Source: Ramlibacter albus
GTDB lineage: Bacteria > Pseudomonadota > Gammaproteobacteria > Burkholderiales > Burkholderiaceae_C
Length of the DNA stretch: 64,000 nucleotides
Reading direction: 5' to 3'
Assembly: GCF_014297445.1 (NCBI RefSeq)
Contig: NZ_JACORU010000014.1
Coordinates: 1 to 64,000 of the forward strand
Part shown: positions 33,075 to 41,836 of the stretch, one piece after another
Position numbering within the stretch: the first letter of the stretch is position 1
Layout: each line of letters starts with the position of its first letter
Notes under the pieces: model-generated
Databases searched by the model: none
What the model saw: the letters and a program-made list of their open reading frames with translations, nothing else
What the model was told of the DNA's origin: nothing
Position numbers and translations under genes: made by a program

Positions 33075-36000
33075 TCAAGCCGCGGCTGTGACGCGGATAC
33101 CACGGATCTGCCCGGCCACCGGCGCGCTCGTGGGCCGCGGGTACGCGACCGGGTCGAACCTGTGCAGCAGCTCGGCCTCGCGCACGCGCGCGAGCGCGAC
33201 GTTGGCGAGCTTCACGTGGCCGAAGCCGCGCATCTGCATCGGCAATGCGGCGATCTCGGTGGCGGCCTTGATGCGGTCGGCCGAGAGCGTGGGCAGCAGC
33301 GACTCGATGCGCTGCATGTACGCGGTGACCAGCTCGCGCTCCATCCGGCGCTCATCCGTCCTGCCGAACAGGTCGAGCGCCGTGCCGCGCAGGTGCTTGC
33401 CGAGGGCAAGCACGCGCATGAAAGGCAGCATCCAGCCGCCCAGGCGCACCTTGCGCGGCGGCTGGCCGTTCTTCGCGCGCGAGAGCGCGGGCGGCGCCAT
33501 GTAGAACTCCAGCGCGACCTTGCCTTCGAATTGCTCGTCCAGGGTCTTGAGGAACTCGCCGTCTGTGTACAGGCGCGCCACTTCGTATTCGTCCTTGTAC
33601 GCCATCAGCTTCAGCAGGCTGTGCGCGACGGCGCGGGTGAAAGGCAGCGAGAGGTCGCCGCCGGCGGAGAGCTCGCGCTGGTGCACGCGCAGGATGAAGT
33701 CGCCATAGCGCTTGGCGTACGCGGCGCTCTGGTAGGCCGTGAGGTGCTTCATGCCTCGTTCGACGATGAGGTCGAGCGAGTCGTTCATGGACGGGTGCCC
33801 GGCCGGTTCTTCCAACAGCGACACCAGCAGCTCGGGCTCGCCGGCAGCGAGGCGTCCGATGGAGAGCGCGAGCTTGTTGTTGTCGACGGCGACCTTGTTC
33901 AGCTCCACCGCGCGCAGCAATGCTTCGAGGCTCACCGGCACCACGCCGCGCTGCCACGCGTAACCGAGCGCCACGATGTTGGAATAGATGGAGTCGCCGA
34001 GGAAGGCTTCGGCCAGCGCCTGCGCGTCGAAGGTCTCGACGCGGTCGGCGCCGGCTGCGAAGCGCAGTTTCTCCAGCAGCGCGGGTGTCTTCAATGAAGC
34101 ATCGGGATTGCGCAGGCTCTCGGCCACCGGCGTCTCATGCGTGTTCGCGAGCACGCGTGTGCGGCCGTGGCGCACCGTCGCCAGTGCATCGGGTGACGCG
34201 CCGACGACGAGATCGCACGCGAGCAGCGCATCCGCTTGCTGCGTGTCGATGCGCACCTGGTTGAGGCGCGACGGAATGTCGGCCATGCGCACGAACGACA
34301 GCACCGAGCCGCCCTTCTGCGCGAAGCCCATGAAGTCGAGCACGCTGGCGCTCTTGCCTTCCAGGTGCGCGGCCATCGCGATCAGCGCACCGACCGTGAC
34401 GACGCCCGTGCCGCCGACGCCGGTGACCAGCAGGTCATACGGGCCGGTCCACTGCCACGCTTCGGGCAGCGGCAGCGCGCCGACGTGCTTCATGAACTCC
34501 GTGCTCCCGGAAGCGAGCGCGCCCGCTTTCTTGCGCGGCTTGCCACCGAGCACGCCGACGAAGCTGGGGCAGAACCCCTTCGCGCACGAATAGTCCTTGT
34601 TGCAGGACGACTGGTCGATCTTGCGCTTGCGCCCCAGCGGCGTTTCCAGCGGCTGCACCGCCACGCAGTTCGATTGCACCGAGCAGTCCCCGCAGCCTTC
34701 GCACACGCGGTCGTTGATGAAGACGCGCCGCGCCGGGTCCACCATCTCGCCCTTCTTGCGGCGGCGGCGCTTCTCGGCGGCGCAGGTCTGCTCGTAGATC
34801 AGCACGGTGACGCCGGGCACTTCGCGCAGCTCTCGCTGCACGCGGTCCAGCTCGGCGCGGTCGAAGAACTCCGTGCCAGCCGGGAACCTGTCGTGGATGC
34901 CGTCGTACTTGGTGATGTCGTCGGACAGCACGACGACCTTCTTCACGCCTTCGGCTTCCACCTGCCGCGCGATGCCGTCGACGCTGATGATGCCGTCCAC
35001 CGGCTGGCCGCCCGTCATCGCGACGGCGTCGTTGAAGAGGATCTTGTAGGTGAGGGTGCTCTTCGCGGCCACTGCCTGGCGGATCGCCAGGTAGCCGGAG
35101 TGGTAGTAGGTGCCGTCGCCCAGGTTCTGGAAGATGTGCGGCACCTTGGTGAACATCGCGTGCGACACCCAGTCCACGCCTTCGCCGCCCATCTGGATCA
35201 GGCCCTCGGTGTCGCGGTTCATCCAGCTGGCCATGAAGTGGCAGCCGATGCCGGCCTGCGCGTGCGAGCCTTCGGGCACCTTCGTGGACGTGTTGTGCGG
35301 GCAGCCGGCGCAGAAGTAGGGCAGGCGCTTGACCGAGTCGCTTTCGTTCGACAGCAGCTCGGGGAGCGTGAAGTCGCGCACGAGGTGGCGGCGGTCGAGG
35401 TCGGGGTAGTGCGCGACGAGCCAGTTGGCGATGATCGCGATCAGGCGCGAGGGGCGCAATTCGCCGAGTTCGGAAACGAGCGGCGCGCCCTGCACGTCCT
35501 TCTTGCCGACGATGGCCGGGCGCACCGCGTCGTTGTAGAACATGGAGCGCAACTGCTCCTCGACGACGGGGCCCTTCTCCTCGATGACGAGGATCTCGTT
35601 CAACCCGTTCGCGAATTCGCGCATGCGCGTGGGCTCGATCGGATACGTCAGGCCCAGCTTGTAGATGCGCACGCCGTGCTGCGCCAGCGTGCCCGGCGAG
35701 ATGTCCAGGCGCCGCAGCACCTCCATGAAGTCGTAATGCGCCTTGCCCGCGGTGACGATGCCGACCGTGGCTTGAGGGCTCGTCACGATGTGCCGGTCGA
35801 TGCTGTTGACGCGCGCAAACGCGCGCACGGCGTCCAGCTTGGCATGCAGGCGCTGCTCGATCACCAGCGACGGCAGGTCGGGCCAGCGGTAGTGCAGTCC
35901 ACCTGCAGGCGGCTCGTAGCCCGTCGCGGCGCGCACGGTTTCGGCGTCCTGCCACATCGCGACCCGCGCGTTGACGAGGTCGAGGTCCACCGTCGAGCCG

Positions 36001-36647
36001 CTCTCCACGACTTCCGACAGCGCCGTGAAGCCGACCCAGTTGCCCGAGAAGCGCGAGAGCTGCCAGCCGTAAAGCCCGAACTCGAGGTACTCCGCCACCG
36101 AAGCCGGCGACACGATCGGCGCATGCCACGACTGGAACGCCTGGTCGCTCTGGTGCGGCATCGACGACGACACGCAGCCGTGGTCGTCGCCCGCGATCAT
36201 CAGCACGCCACCATGCGGCGAAGCGCCGTACGCGTTGCCGTGCTTCAGCGCATCGCCCGCGCGATCCACGCCCGGCCCCTTGCCGTACCACATCGCGAAC
36301 ACGCCCTTGCAGGTCTTGTCCGGGTCGGCTTCGACACGCTGCGTGCCGAGCACCGCCGTCGCGCCCAGCTCTTCATTGATCGCGGGCAGGAACCGGATGC
36401 CCGCCTCCTCGAACTTCTTGCCGGCCTTCCAGACTTGCTGGTCCACCATGCCGAGCGGCGAGCCCCGGTAGCCGCTGATGAAGCCTTGCGTGTCCAGGCC
36501 CGCGGCCGCGTCGCGCTGGCGCTGCATCAGCATGAGGCGCACGAGCGCTTGCGTGCCCGTGAGGAAGATCGCGCCGCTGCGGGCCCACAGGCTGTCGGCC
36601 AGCTGGTAGTCGGGGCGGGCGATCGGCGTGGAGGTGCTCGTTTGCAT
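33075..36647 (-). CDS. Fused indolepyruvate:ferredoxin oxidoreductase
   Basis: The 1190-residue protein combines alpha and gamma parts of the 2-oxoacid:ferredoxin oxidoreductase family. It oxidises aryl pyruvates to acyl-CoA with ferredoxin reduction. Visible: an N-terminal pyrimidine-binding domain (TGTQALVRLMLMQRQRDAAA), the TPP domain with a GCPHNTSTKVPEGSHAQAGI cluster-type Cys motif near residue 445, ferredoxin-like Cys motifs (CEGCGDCSVQSNC; CNKDYSCAKGFCPSF) near 640-690, and the C-terminal gamma part with GVGGTGVVTVGALIA near 730. It is divergent from the Lrp-type regulator. Confidence 0.93.
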   Translation of the reverse strand: MQTSTSTPIARPDYQLADSLWARSGAIFLTGTQALVRLMLMQRQRDAAAGLDTQGFISGYRGSPLGMVDQQVWKAGKKFEEAGIRFLPAINEELGATAVLGTQRVEADPDKTCKGVFAMWYGKGPGVDRAGDALKHGNAYGASPHGGVLMIAGDDHGCVSSSMPHQSDQAFQSWHAPIVSPASVAEYLEFGLYGWQLSRFSGNWVGFTALSEVVESGSTVDLDLVNARVAMWQDAETVRAATGYEPPAGGLHYRWPDLPSLVIEQRLHAKLDAVRAFARVNSIDRHIVTSPQATVGIVTAGKAHYDFMEVLRRLDISPGTLAQHGVRIYKLGLTYPIEPTRMREFANGLNEILVIEEKGPVVEEQLRSMFYNDAVRPAIVGKKDVQGAPLVSELGELRPSRLIAIIANWLVAHYPDLDRRHLVRDFTLPELLSNESDSVKRLPYFCAGCPHNTSTKVPEGSHAQAGIGCHFMASWMNRDTEGLIQMGGEGVDWVSHAMFTKVPHIFQNLGDGTYYHSGYLAIRQAVAAKSTLTYKILFNDAVAMTGGQPVDGIISVDGIARQVEAEGVKKVVVLSDDITKYDGIHDRFPAGTEFFDRAELDRVQRELREVPGVTVLIYEQTCAAEKRRRRKKGEMVDPARRVFINDRVCEGCGDCSVQSNCVAVQPLETPLGRKRKIDQSSCNKDYSCAKGFCPSFVGVLGGKPRKKAGALASGSTEFMKHVGALPLPEAWQWTGPYDLLVTGVGGTGVVTVGALIAMAAHLEGKSASVLDFMGFAQKGGSVLSFVRMADIPSRLNQVRIDTQQADALLACDLVVGASPDALATVRHGRTRVLANTHETPVAESLRNPDASLKTPALLEKLRFAAGADRVETFDAQALAEAFLGDSIYSNIVALGYAWQRGVVPVSLEALLRAVELNKVAVDNNKLALSIGRLAAGEPELLVSLLEEPAGHPSMNDSLDLIVERGMKHLTAYQSAAYAKRYGDFILRVHQRELSAGGDLSLPFTRAVAHSLLKLMAYKDEYEVARLYTDGEFLKTLDEQFEGKVALEFYMAPPALSRAKNGQPPRKVRLGGWMLPFMRVLALGKHLRGTALDLFGRTDERRMERELVTAYMQRIESLLPTLSADRIKAATEIAALPMQMRGFGHVKLANVALARVREAELLHRFDPVAYPRPTSAPVAGQIRGIRVTAAA

Positions 36648-36747
36648 GGGGCGAGCTTACTCACGCGAAGTGAAAAAGTGCTTCTTTCATTCCCCCCGTT
36701 CTCGAAGGCTGGGAGAATGTTGTTCTTCCAGAATGGGGTTTTCAGGA

Positions 36748-37254
36748 ATGGAACAACTCGACCGCCAGGACATCCTGCTGCTCTCCGAGCTGCAGCGCGA
36801 CTCGCGCCAGACCGTGCAGCAGCTCGCCGCCGCCGCGGGCCTGTCCAGCACACCGTGCTGGAAGCGGGTGAAGGAGATGGAGGGCAGCGGCATCATCCGC
36901 GGCTACACCGCACTCGTGGACCGCGAGAAGGTGGGCCTCACGCTTTGCGTGCTTGCGGAAGTCAACCTCACCCGCCACAAGGAAGACGACGTGCAGCAGT
37001 TCGAGCGCGCCGTCGCCGCCTGCCCGCAGATTGTCAGCTGCTATTCGACGACGGGGCAGGCCGACTACATGATCAAGGTGCTGTTGCCCGACATCAAGGC
37101 GTACGAGTCCTTCCTGCACGAGGTGGCGTTCAAGCTGCCCGGCGTGACGCACGTGCGCTCGAGCGTCGTGCTGAAGGAGGTGAAGGCGGAGACCAGGTTG
37201 CCGCTGGAGGCGCCCGCGAAGCCGGCGGTGCGGCGAAGAAAGGGGAGGGAGTAA
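36748..37254 (+). CDS. Lrp/AsnC-family regulator
   Basis: The 168-residue regulator has an N-terminal HTH (MEQLDRQDILLLSELQRDSR, then LAAAAGLSSTPCWKRVKEME) and an effector RAM domain (GLTLCVLAEVNLTRHK; CYSTTGQADYMIKVLLPDIK). ATG 36748 is preceded by AGGA. It is divergent from the indolepyruvate oxidoreductase gene, 100 bases away, which is the usual arrangement in proteobacteria, so it most likely tunes that gene in response to aromatic amino acids. In the gap, AGAATG occurs at 36714 and 36730 (16 bases apart); these could be half-sites. Confidence 0.9.
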   Translation: MEQLDRQDILLLSELQRDSRQTVQQLAAAAGLSSTPCWKRVKEMEGSGIIRGYTALVDREKVGLTLCVLAEVNLTRHKEDDVQQFERAVAACPQIVSCYSTTGQADYMIKVLLPDIKAYESFLHEVAFKLPGVTHVRSSVVLKEVKAETRLPLEAPAKPAVRRRKGRE

Positions 37255-37255
37255 G

Positions 37256-37504
37256 ATGGCCCGACCCACTTCGCGATCGACCATGGCCTCCTCTTTTTCG
37301 AAGCTCGAAGCTGAAGCGCTGAAGCTCTCCGTGGAAGAGCGCGTGCAGCTCGCCGACCACCTGCTCGCGAGCGTGTCCACAGAGCCCGACGTCGACGCCG
37401 CTTGGGCCGAAGAGGTCGAACGCCGCGTTGCCCAAGTCGAAGCCGGAGCCCCCCTCGTCAGTCTGGAGGATGCAGTCGCACGTGCGCGCCGAGCGATCCA
37501 GTGA
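37256..37504 (+). CDS. Addiction-module antitoxin (TIGR02574-type)
   Basis: The 82-residue protein (73 if ATG 37283 is used) has the helical pattern of the putative addiction module component family: ALKLSVEERVQLADHLLASV, then Trp-Ala-Glu-Glu-Val-Glu-Arg-Arg and a Leu-Glu-Asp-Ala-Val-Ala-Arg-Ala-Arg end. ATG 37256 is preferred since GGGAGGGAG lies just before it. It begins one base after the Lrp stop. It overlaps the toxin by 4 bases. Confidence 0.85.
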   Translation: MARPTSRSTMASSFSKLEAEALKLSVEERVQLADHLLASVSTEPDVDAAWAEEVERRVAQVEAGAPLVSLEDAVARARRAIQ

Positions 37505-37794
37505 GGATTTCGCTCAGTGCTGATGCGCAGCGGGAGCTCGAAGAGGGAGCGGTCTTCTACGCGCGGCATGCCAACCGGCTGATTGCCGATGCTTTCATCT
37601 CCGAGTTCGATCGCTCTGCGAAGTTGCTCATCGAGTACCCTGAACTCGGCTCGATCTGGCGCCGCAAGACCCGGCGACTGCCCCTGAGGCGGTTTCCCTA
37701 CAGCATCGTTTACTTCGTGCGAGAGACCGAGGTCCGGGTCGTTGCCGTCGCACACCATCGACGGCGGCCGGGGTTCTGGAGGGGCCGCAGTTAG
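37501..37794 (+). CDS. ParE/RelE-family toxin
   Basis: The 97-residue protein starts at GTG 37501 inside the antitoxin stop (GTGA). It has the ParE pattern RISLSADAQRELEEGAVFYA, LLIEYPELGSIWRRKTRRLP, and RRFPYSIVYFVRETEVRVVA, then VAHHRRRPGFW. The conserved Arg and Tyr at RRFPYSIVY match RelE/ParE strands. This is the second intact RelE-type pair in the window; the first is at 1120-1640. Confidence 0.88.
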   Translation: MRISLSADAQRELEEGAVFYARHANRLIADAFISEFDRSAKLLIEYPELGSIWRRKTRRLPLRRFPYSIVYFVRETEVRVVAVAHHRRRPGFWRGRS

Positions 37795-37834
37795 GGAGCT
37801 CTGCAAGTCCGGGTTGAATTTCACCCGGTATTTA

Positions 37835-37863
37835 TTGACGAAATATTTCGTCCGGGTAATAAT
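37835..37863 (+). promoter_or_regulatory. Sigma-70-like promoter with overlapping palindromic operator
   Basis: TTGACG (37835-37840) and AATAAT (37858-37863) are 17 bases apart, a strong -35/-10 pair. The perfect 16-bp palindrome GACGAAATATTTCGTC (37837-37852) overlaps the -35 and spacer. The predicted transcription start is near 37870-37872, on the ATG at 37871, so the message would be leaderless. A regulator encoded in the operon (MarR-like, 38781) could bind here. All by inspection. Confidence 0.65.
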
Positions 37864-37870
37864 CTCGCCC

Positions 37871-38437
37871 ATGAACCCGGACCCGAACCAGACCTACACG
37901 GCCTTCCTGGGCGGCCGCCTTCTCGCATCGGGGCTGCTTGCGGAGGTGGCCGTCGCGGCGCGTGCCGCGCCGGAACCCGGCGTGCTGATCTTCCGTGATG
38001 CCACCGGCGACCAGCTCGACCTGGACCTGCGCGGCGGCGAGGGCGACGTGCGCAGCCGGTACGAGCCCTTGCCGCGCCCGCGTGGGCGGCCGAAGCTCGG
38101 CGTGGTCGCTCGTGAAGTCACCTTGCTGCCTGACCAGTGGGACTGGCTGGCATCACAGCCGGGCGGCGCGTCGGTGGCGCTGCGCAAGCTCGTGCAGGAG
38201 GCACGTCGCAGCGGCTCCGGGCGTGAGCGCATGCGCCGCGCGCAGGAGCGCAGCTACAAGGTGATGGTGGCGCTGGCGGGGGACCGGCCCGGTTTCGAGG
38301 AAGCCGCGCGCGCCCTGTTTGCAAATGACATGCAGGCCTTCCGGACCCGCATCAAGGCATGGCCGGCCGACATCCGCGCGCACCTCGTGAAGCTCGCGGA
38401 CCCCGAACACGACCCCGACACCAGGAGTGCAGAGTGA
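37871..38437 (+). CDS. DUF2239 family protein
   Basis: The 188-residue protein starts MNPDPNQTYTAFLGGRLLAS and has LEVAVAAR-type helix, FRDATGDQLDLDLRGGEGDV, RPRGRPKLGVVAREVTLLP and a long C-terminal helical part (QEARRSGSGRERMRRAQERS). This is the DUF2239 pattern. The Gly-Arg-Pro-Lys and basic helix suggest DNA contact, but no function is known. The start lacks a ribosome site, consistent with leaderless initiation. It is first in a three-gene operon with 4-base overlaps. Confidence 0.8.
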   Translation: MNPDPNQTYTAFLGGRLLASGLLAEVAVAARAAPEPGVLIFRDATGDQLDLDLRGGEGDVRSRYEPLPRPRGRPKLGVVAREVTLLPDQWDWLASQPGGASVALRKLVQEARRSGSGRERMRRAQERSYKVMVALAGDRPGFEEAARALFANDMQAFRTRIKAWPADIRAHLVKLADPEHDPDTRSAE

Positions 38438-38784
38438 CCACATCCCAATCGAGTGCCGAGCGCCGCAGGCTGTCGCGTGAAGCGCGCGACGCTTTCCCGC
38501 CCATGGGCATCTACGCCGTGCGCAACCGCGCGAGCGGCACGCTGCGCGTCGCGTCCAGCCGCAACGTGCACGGGGCCATCAACCGGCTGCAGTTCGAGCT
38601 GCGGCTCGGCCGCCATGCCGACAAGGCGTTGCAGGCGAACTGGAACGACGACCCGTCGCAGATCACGTTCGACGTGCTCGAACTCGTGAAGCAGCGCACC
38701 GACCCGGCGTTCGACTACGCCGCCGAATTGAAGGCGCTCGAAGAGATCTACGCGGCCGACCTTTGCGGGGGAGCGCAGCCATGA
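38434..38784 (+). CDS. GIY-YIG nuclease-like protein
   Basis: The 116-residue protein begins at GTG 38434 within the DUF2239 stop. It has MGIYAVRNRASGTLRVASSR (the GIY strand and turn), then NVHGAINRLQFELRLGRHAD and NRxG-type helices, DPSQITFDVLEL. The catalytic Tyr of GIY-YIG is present in GIYAVRN; a conserved Arg and Glu follow. The family cuts DNA at branch points or restricts foreign DNA; this short standalone version is of unknown target. It overlaps the MarR-like start by 4 bases. Confidence 0.8.
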   Translation: MTTSQSSAERRRLSREARDAFPPMGIYAVRNRASGTLRVASSRNVHGAINRLQFELRLGRHADKALQANWNDDPSQITFDVLELVKQRTDPAFDYAAELKALEEIYAADLCGGAQP

Positions 38785-39143
38785 GCGCCGTGGAATTGCA
38801 GGCCCTGTTCGAACGCGAGCGTGTCCACGCGGCGGCCACATCCCGGCTCGACGAAGCGCTGGGCAGGCTGCACGGGATGTCTTGGGCGGACTTCGTCCTG
38901 CTGCAGCACCTGCACGACGCGCCCGGCGCGGCGCCGGAGCCGCAGCTGGCCGCAGCGCTCTGCGTTTCCCGCTCGAGGCTGCTCGTGCAGGTGCGGCCGC
39001 TCGAGAAGCTGGGGCTCGTCACGCGCTCCGCCCAGGAGGCGGGCCGCAGCGTCGGGCTGACCGCATTGGGCCTCAGGATGCTGCGCGAAGCGCGTAAGAC
39101 CGCGGCGCTGGCCTGCTTGCGGATGGCGCAGGCGCGCGGCTGA
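38781..39143 (+). CDS. MarR-like winged-helix regulator
   Basis: The 120-residue wHTH protein starts MSAVELQALFERERVHAAAT and has the MarR recognition pattern: MSWADFVLLQHLHDAPGAAP, LAAALCVSRSRLLVQVRPLE, then KLGLVTRSAQEAGRSVGLTA. It closes the DUF2239 operon and is a plausible autoregulator at the palindrome 37837-37852. The start overlaps the GIY-YIG stop by ATGA. Confidence 0.82.
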   Translation: MSAVELQALFERERVHAAATSRLDEALGRLHGMSWADFVLLQHLHDAPGAAPEPQLAAALCVSRSRLLVQVRPLEKLGLVTRSAQEAGRSVGLTALGLRMLREARKTAALACLRMAQARG

Positions 39144-39217
39144 CGCCTTTCGGCGTACACGGCGCGCCGGCCGTTCGCGCATACGATGGCGTGTCGCGAA
39201 CAACGAAGTACCTGCCG

Positions 39218-41500
39218 ATGACCGACCCTGCGCATCACCCCAGCAAAGGCCGCCGCGAGGACGCGCGGCTCACCACCGGCCGCGGTGAATATACCGACGA
39301 CGTCGAGTGCCCCGGCGCGCTGCACACGTTCTTCGTGCGGTCGCCGTATCCGTCGGCAACGGTGCGCTCGATCGATGCGGCTTCCGCGCTCGCCCAACCC
39401 GACGTCGTCGCCGTCCTGACCGGGGCGGACTTCGTCGCCGACGGCTTCGTCGATTGCCCCGCTCCATTCAGGTTCCCGCAGGGCGACGGCACCGAGGCGG
39501 TGGAAACACCGAGGCAACTGCTGGTGCGCGACCGTGTGCGATTCGCGGGCGAACCGGTCGCGATGGTGCTGGCGCGCAGCTTTGCCGCGGCGCAGGACGC
39601 CGCCGAGCTCGTGATGGTCGACTACGAAGAGCATCCTTGCGTGACGCAGCCCGCCGACACCCCGCTCGTGTGGGACGACCGCCCCGGCAACATCGCCTAC
39701 CACTGGCGGCATGGCGACGCGGCCGGCGTGGACGCGGCCCTCGCGGCTTCGGCGCACGTTGCGCGACTCACGTCGAAATCGACGCGGGTCGCGGCGATGG
39801 CGATGGAGCCTCGTTCGGCGCTCGCGTACACGGGAGAGGACGGCCGCACCGTCATGCGCCTGTCGCACCAGGGCCCGCACCAGTTCCGCGACGAGCTGGC
39901 CAAGCGCTTCGGCCTGCCGCCCACGGACATCCGTGTGGTCATCGGCGACGTCGGCGGCTCGTTCGGCATGAAGTCCGGCGCGCTGCGCGAGGAAGTGCTC
40001 GTGTTCTGGGCCGCGCGGCGAATGAAGCAGCCGGTGCGCTGGACCGCCACACGAGCGGAGTCGTTCCTCAGCGACGAACACGGCCGCGACATCCGGATCC
40101 ACACCGAATTGGGGCTCGACGCCGCAGGCCGCTTCACCGCGCTGCGGGTGCGCTACGACGTGAACGTCGGCGCGTACATGAACTGGCGCTCGACCTCGCC
40201 CGTCAACAACATCGGCGGCATCTCCGGCGTGTATGCGACGCCGGTCACCGCCGCCGAAGTGCGCGGTTGGTTCACGAACACGCAGCCCACCGCACCGTAT
40301 CGCGGTGCCGGCCGCCCCGACGCCACGTACGTCATCGAACGCATCATCGACGTCGCCGCCGCCGAGATGGGCATCGACCCCGCCGAGCTGCGCCGCCGCA
40401 ACCTGATCCCCGCCAGCGCGATGCCATACCGGACGAGCTTCCGCTTCGAGTACGACTGCGGCGAGTTCGAGCGCAACCTCGACAAGGCGATGGAGCTGGC
40501 GAAGTACGCGCAGTTCCCGCAGCGCCGCGACGAAGCGAGGCAGCGCGGCATGCTGCGCGGCATCGGCATCGCGATGCCCATCGAAATGGCCGGCGGCCTG
40601 CTCGCGGACAACGCGAGGCTGACCGTCAACACGCACGGCACCGTCACACTGCGCGTCGGTTCGGTGTCGGTGGGGCAGGGTCACGAGACCGGATTCTCCA
40701 GGCTGGTTGCGGATGCACTCGGCATACCCATCGAAAACGTGCGCTACGAGCAAGGCGACACCGACCTGCTCGCCGTCGGCCGCGGCAACGGCGGCTCGTC
40801 CGCGCTCATCCAGGGCGGCTCCGCATTGCGGCACGCGTCCGAGAACCTGATCGAGAACGCGCGCAAGGCGGCCGCACGCAAGCTCGAAGCCCACGCGGAC
40901 GACATCGAGTTCGTGCGCGGCCGATTCCAGGTGCGAGGCACGGACCACGGCGTCGCGCTCATGGAGCTTGCGCGCGAAGGCGAGGCACTCGAAGGCACCG
41001 GCGCCTACAAGCCGGAGCGGCCCACGTTCCCCAACGGCTGCCACATCTGCGAAGTGGAGATCGACCCCGCCACCGGCCAGGTGAAGCCCGTGCTCTACGT
41101 CAGTGTCGAAGACGTCGGCCGGGTGATGAACCCCGTGATGGTCGAAGGCCAGATCCACGGCGGCGTCGCGCAGGGCCTCGGCCAGGTGCTGATGGAGGAG
41201 ATCCGCTACGACGAGTACGGCCAGCTGCTCACCGGCTCGTTCATGGACTACGCGATGCCGCGCGCGGACGACATGCCGCCGATGGTCAGCGCGAATGTCG
41301 AGACGCCGACCGCACTCAACCCACTGGGTGTGAAGGGCGTCGGCGAAGCGGGCACCGTGGGCGCGATGAGCGCCACCATGAACGCCGTCTGCAACGCGCT
41401 GCAGCCCGAAGGCGTGCGCCACCTCGACATGCCTGCCACGCCCGCAAGGGTCTGGCACGCATTGCAGGCCGCTACCGGTAGCCGCGCGTCATCCGCCTGA
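39218..41500 (+). CDS. Orphan molybdopterin-binding subunit, xanthine dehydrogenase family
   Basis: The 760-residue large subunit has the family layout: TTGRGEYTDDVECPGALHTF, RVRFAGEPVAMVLARSFAAA, QGPHQFRDELAKRFGLP, GGSFGMKSGALREEVL, APYRGAGRPDATYVIER, and the catalytic Glu loop VKGVGEAGTVGAMSATMNAV at the C-terminus. ATG 39218 is used; GTG 39191 is possible. No [2Fe-2S] or FAD subunit is adjacent, so electrons must go to distant partners. Substrate is probably an aldehyde or N-heterocycle. Confidence 0.88.
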   Translation: MTDPAHHPSKGRREDARLTTGRGEYTDDVECPGALHTFFVRSPYPSATVRSIDAASALAQPDVVAVLTGADFVADGFVDCPAPFRFPQGDGTEAVETPRQLLVRDRVRFAGEPVAMVLARSFAAAQDAAELVMVDYEEHPCVTQPADTPLVWDDRPGNIAYHWRHGDAAGVDAALAASAHVARLTSKSTRVAAMAMEPRSALAYTGEDGRTVMRLSHQGPHQFRDELAKRFGLPPTDIRVVIGDVGGSFGMKSGALREEVLVFWAARRMKQPVRWTATRAESFLSDEHGRDIRIHTELGLDAAGRFTALRVRYDVNVGAYMNWRSTSPVNNIGGISGVYATPVTAAEVRGWFTNTQPTAPYRGAGRPDATYVIERIIDVAAAEMGIDPAELRRRNLIPASAMPYRTSFRFEYDCGEFERNLDKAMELAKYAQFPQRRDEARQRGMLRGIGIAMPIEMAGGLLADNARLTVNTHGTVTLRVGSVSVGQGHETGFSRLVADALGIPIENVRYEQGDTDLLAVGRGNGGSSALIQGGSALRHASENLIENARKAAARKLEAHADDIEFVRGRFQVRGTDHGVALMELAREGEALEGTGAYKPERPTFPNGCHICEVEIDPATGQVKPVLYVSVEDVGRVMNPVMVEGQIHGGVAQGLGQVLMEEIRYDEYGQLLTGSFMDYAMPRADDMPPMVSANVETPTALNPLGVKGVGEAGTVGAMSATMNAVCNALQPEGVRHLDMPATPARVWHALQAATGSRASSA

Positions 41501-41710
41501 GCCGCGGCAACGCTCCAGCCGTTGGCGCGCGAGCTGGATCGCGTCGGCCATGCGTTGGCTCTCGAGCCTGAACTCGGCCATGGAATTCCTGGAGTCCGCC
41601 ACGACACGCAGCCGCTGTTGCTCCAGCTGCTGCAGCCGGGCCTTCTTGTCCTCGATTTCGAGGGCGAATTCGCCGCGGGCGACGGGTGGGTGATCGAGCG
41701 TGTCTTGCAC
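41489..41710 (-). CDS. Small coiled-coil protein of unknown function
   Basis: The 73-residue protein is nearly all helical, heptad-like: EIEDKKARLQQLEQQRLRVV and RLESQRMADAIQLARQRLER. The GTG start at 41710 follows a strong GGAGG (TCTGGAGGCACC-GTG). Its last 12 bases overlap the convergent hydroxylase gene. No family recognised; a cytosolic structural or regulatory role is possible. Confidence 0.55.
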   Translation of the reverse strand: MQDTLDHPPVARGEFALEIEDKKARLQQLEQQRLRVVADSRNSMAEFRLESQRMADAIQLARQRLERCRGSGG

Positions 41711-41836
41711 GGTGCCTCCAGAAGGAGCGAGTGCAAGAACGGGCTGAGGTGGTATGAGCCGTCGGCAGGAGGCACCAGAAGAGCCGACTCAGTGGAACCC
41801 ACAGTGTAGTGCCTGCGGCCCGGCTGGGCGTCGGCT

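Noticed and set aside
36648-36747. Lrp box array from AGAATG at 36714 and 36730
   Set aside because: Only two short matching hexamers; too little to call an operator, so kept as a remark in the gene entry.
34236-37322. A 1028-codon forward frame antisense to the indolepyruvate oxidoreductase
   Set aside because: It mirrors the codons of the real gene on the other strand and has no recognisable domain.
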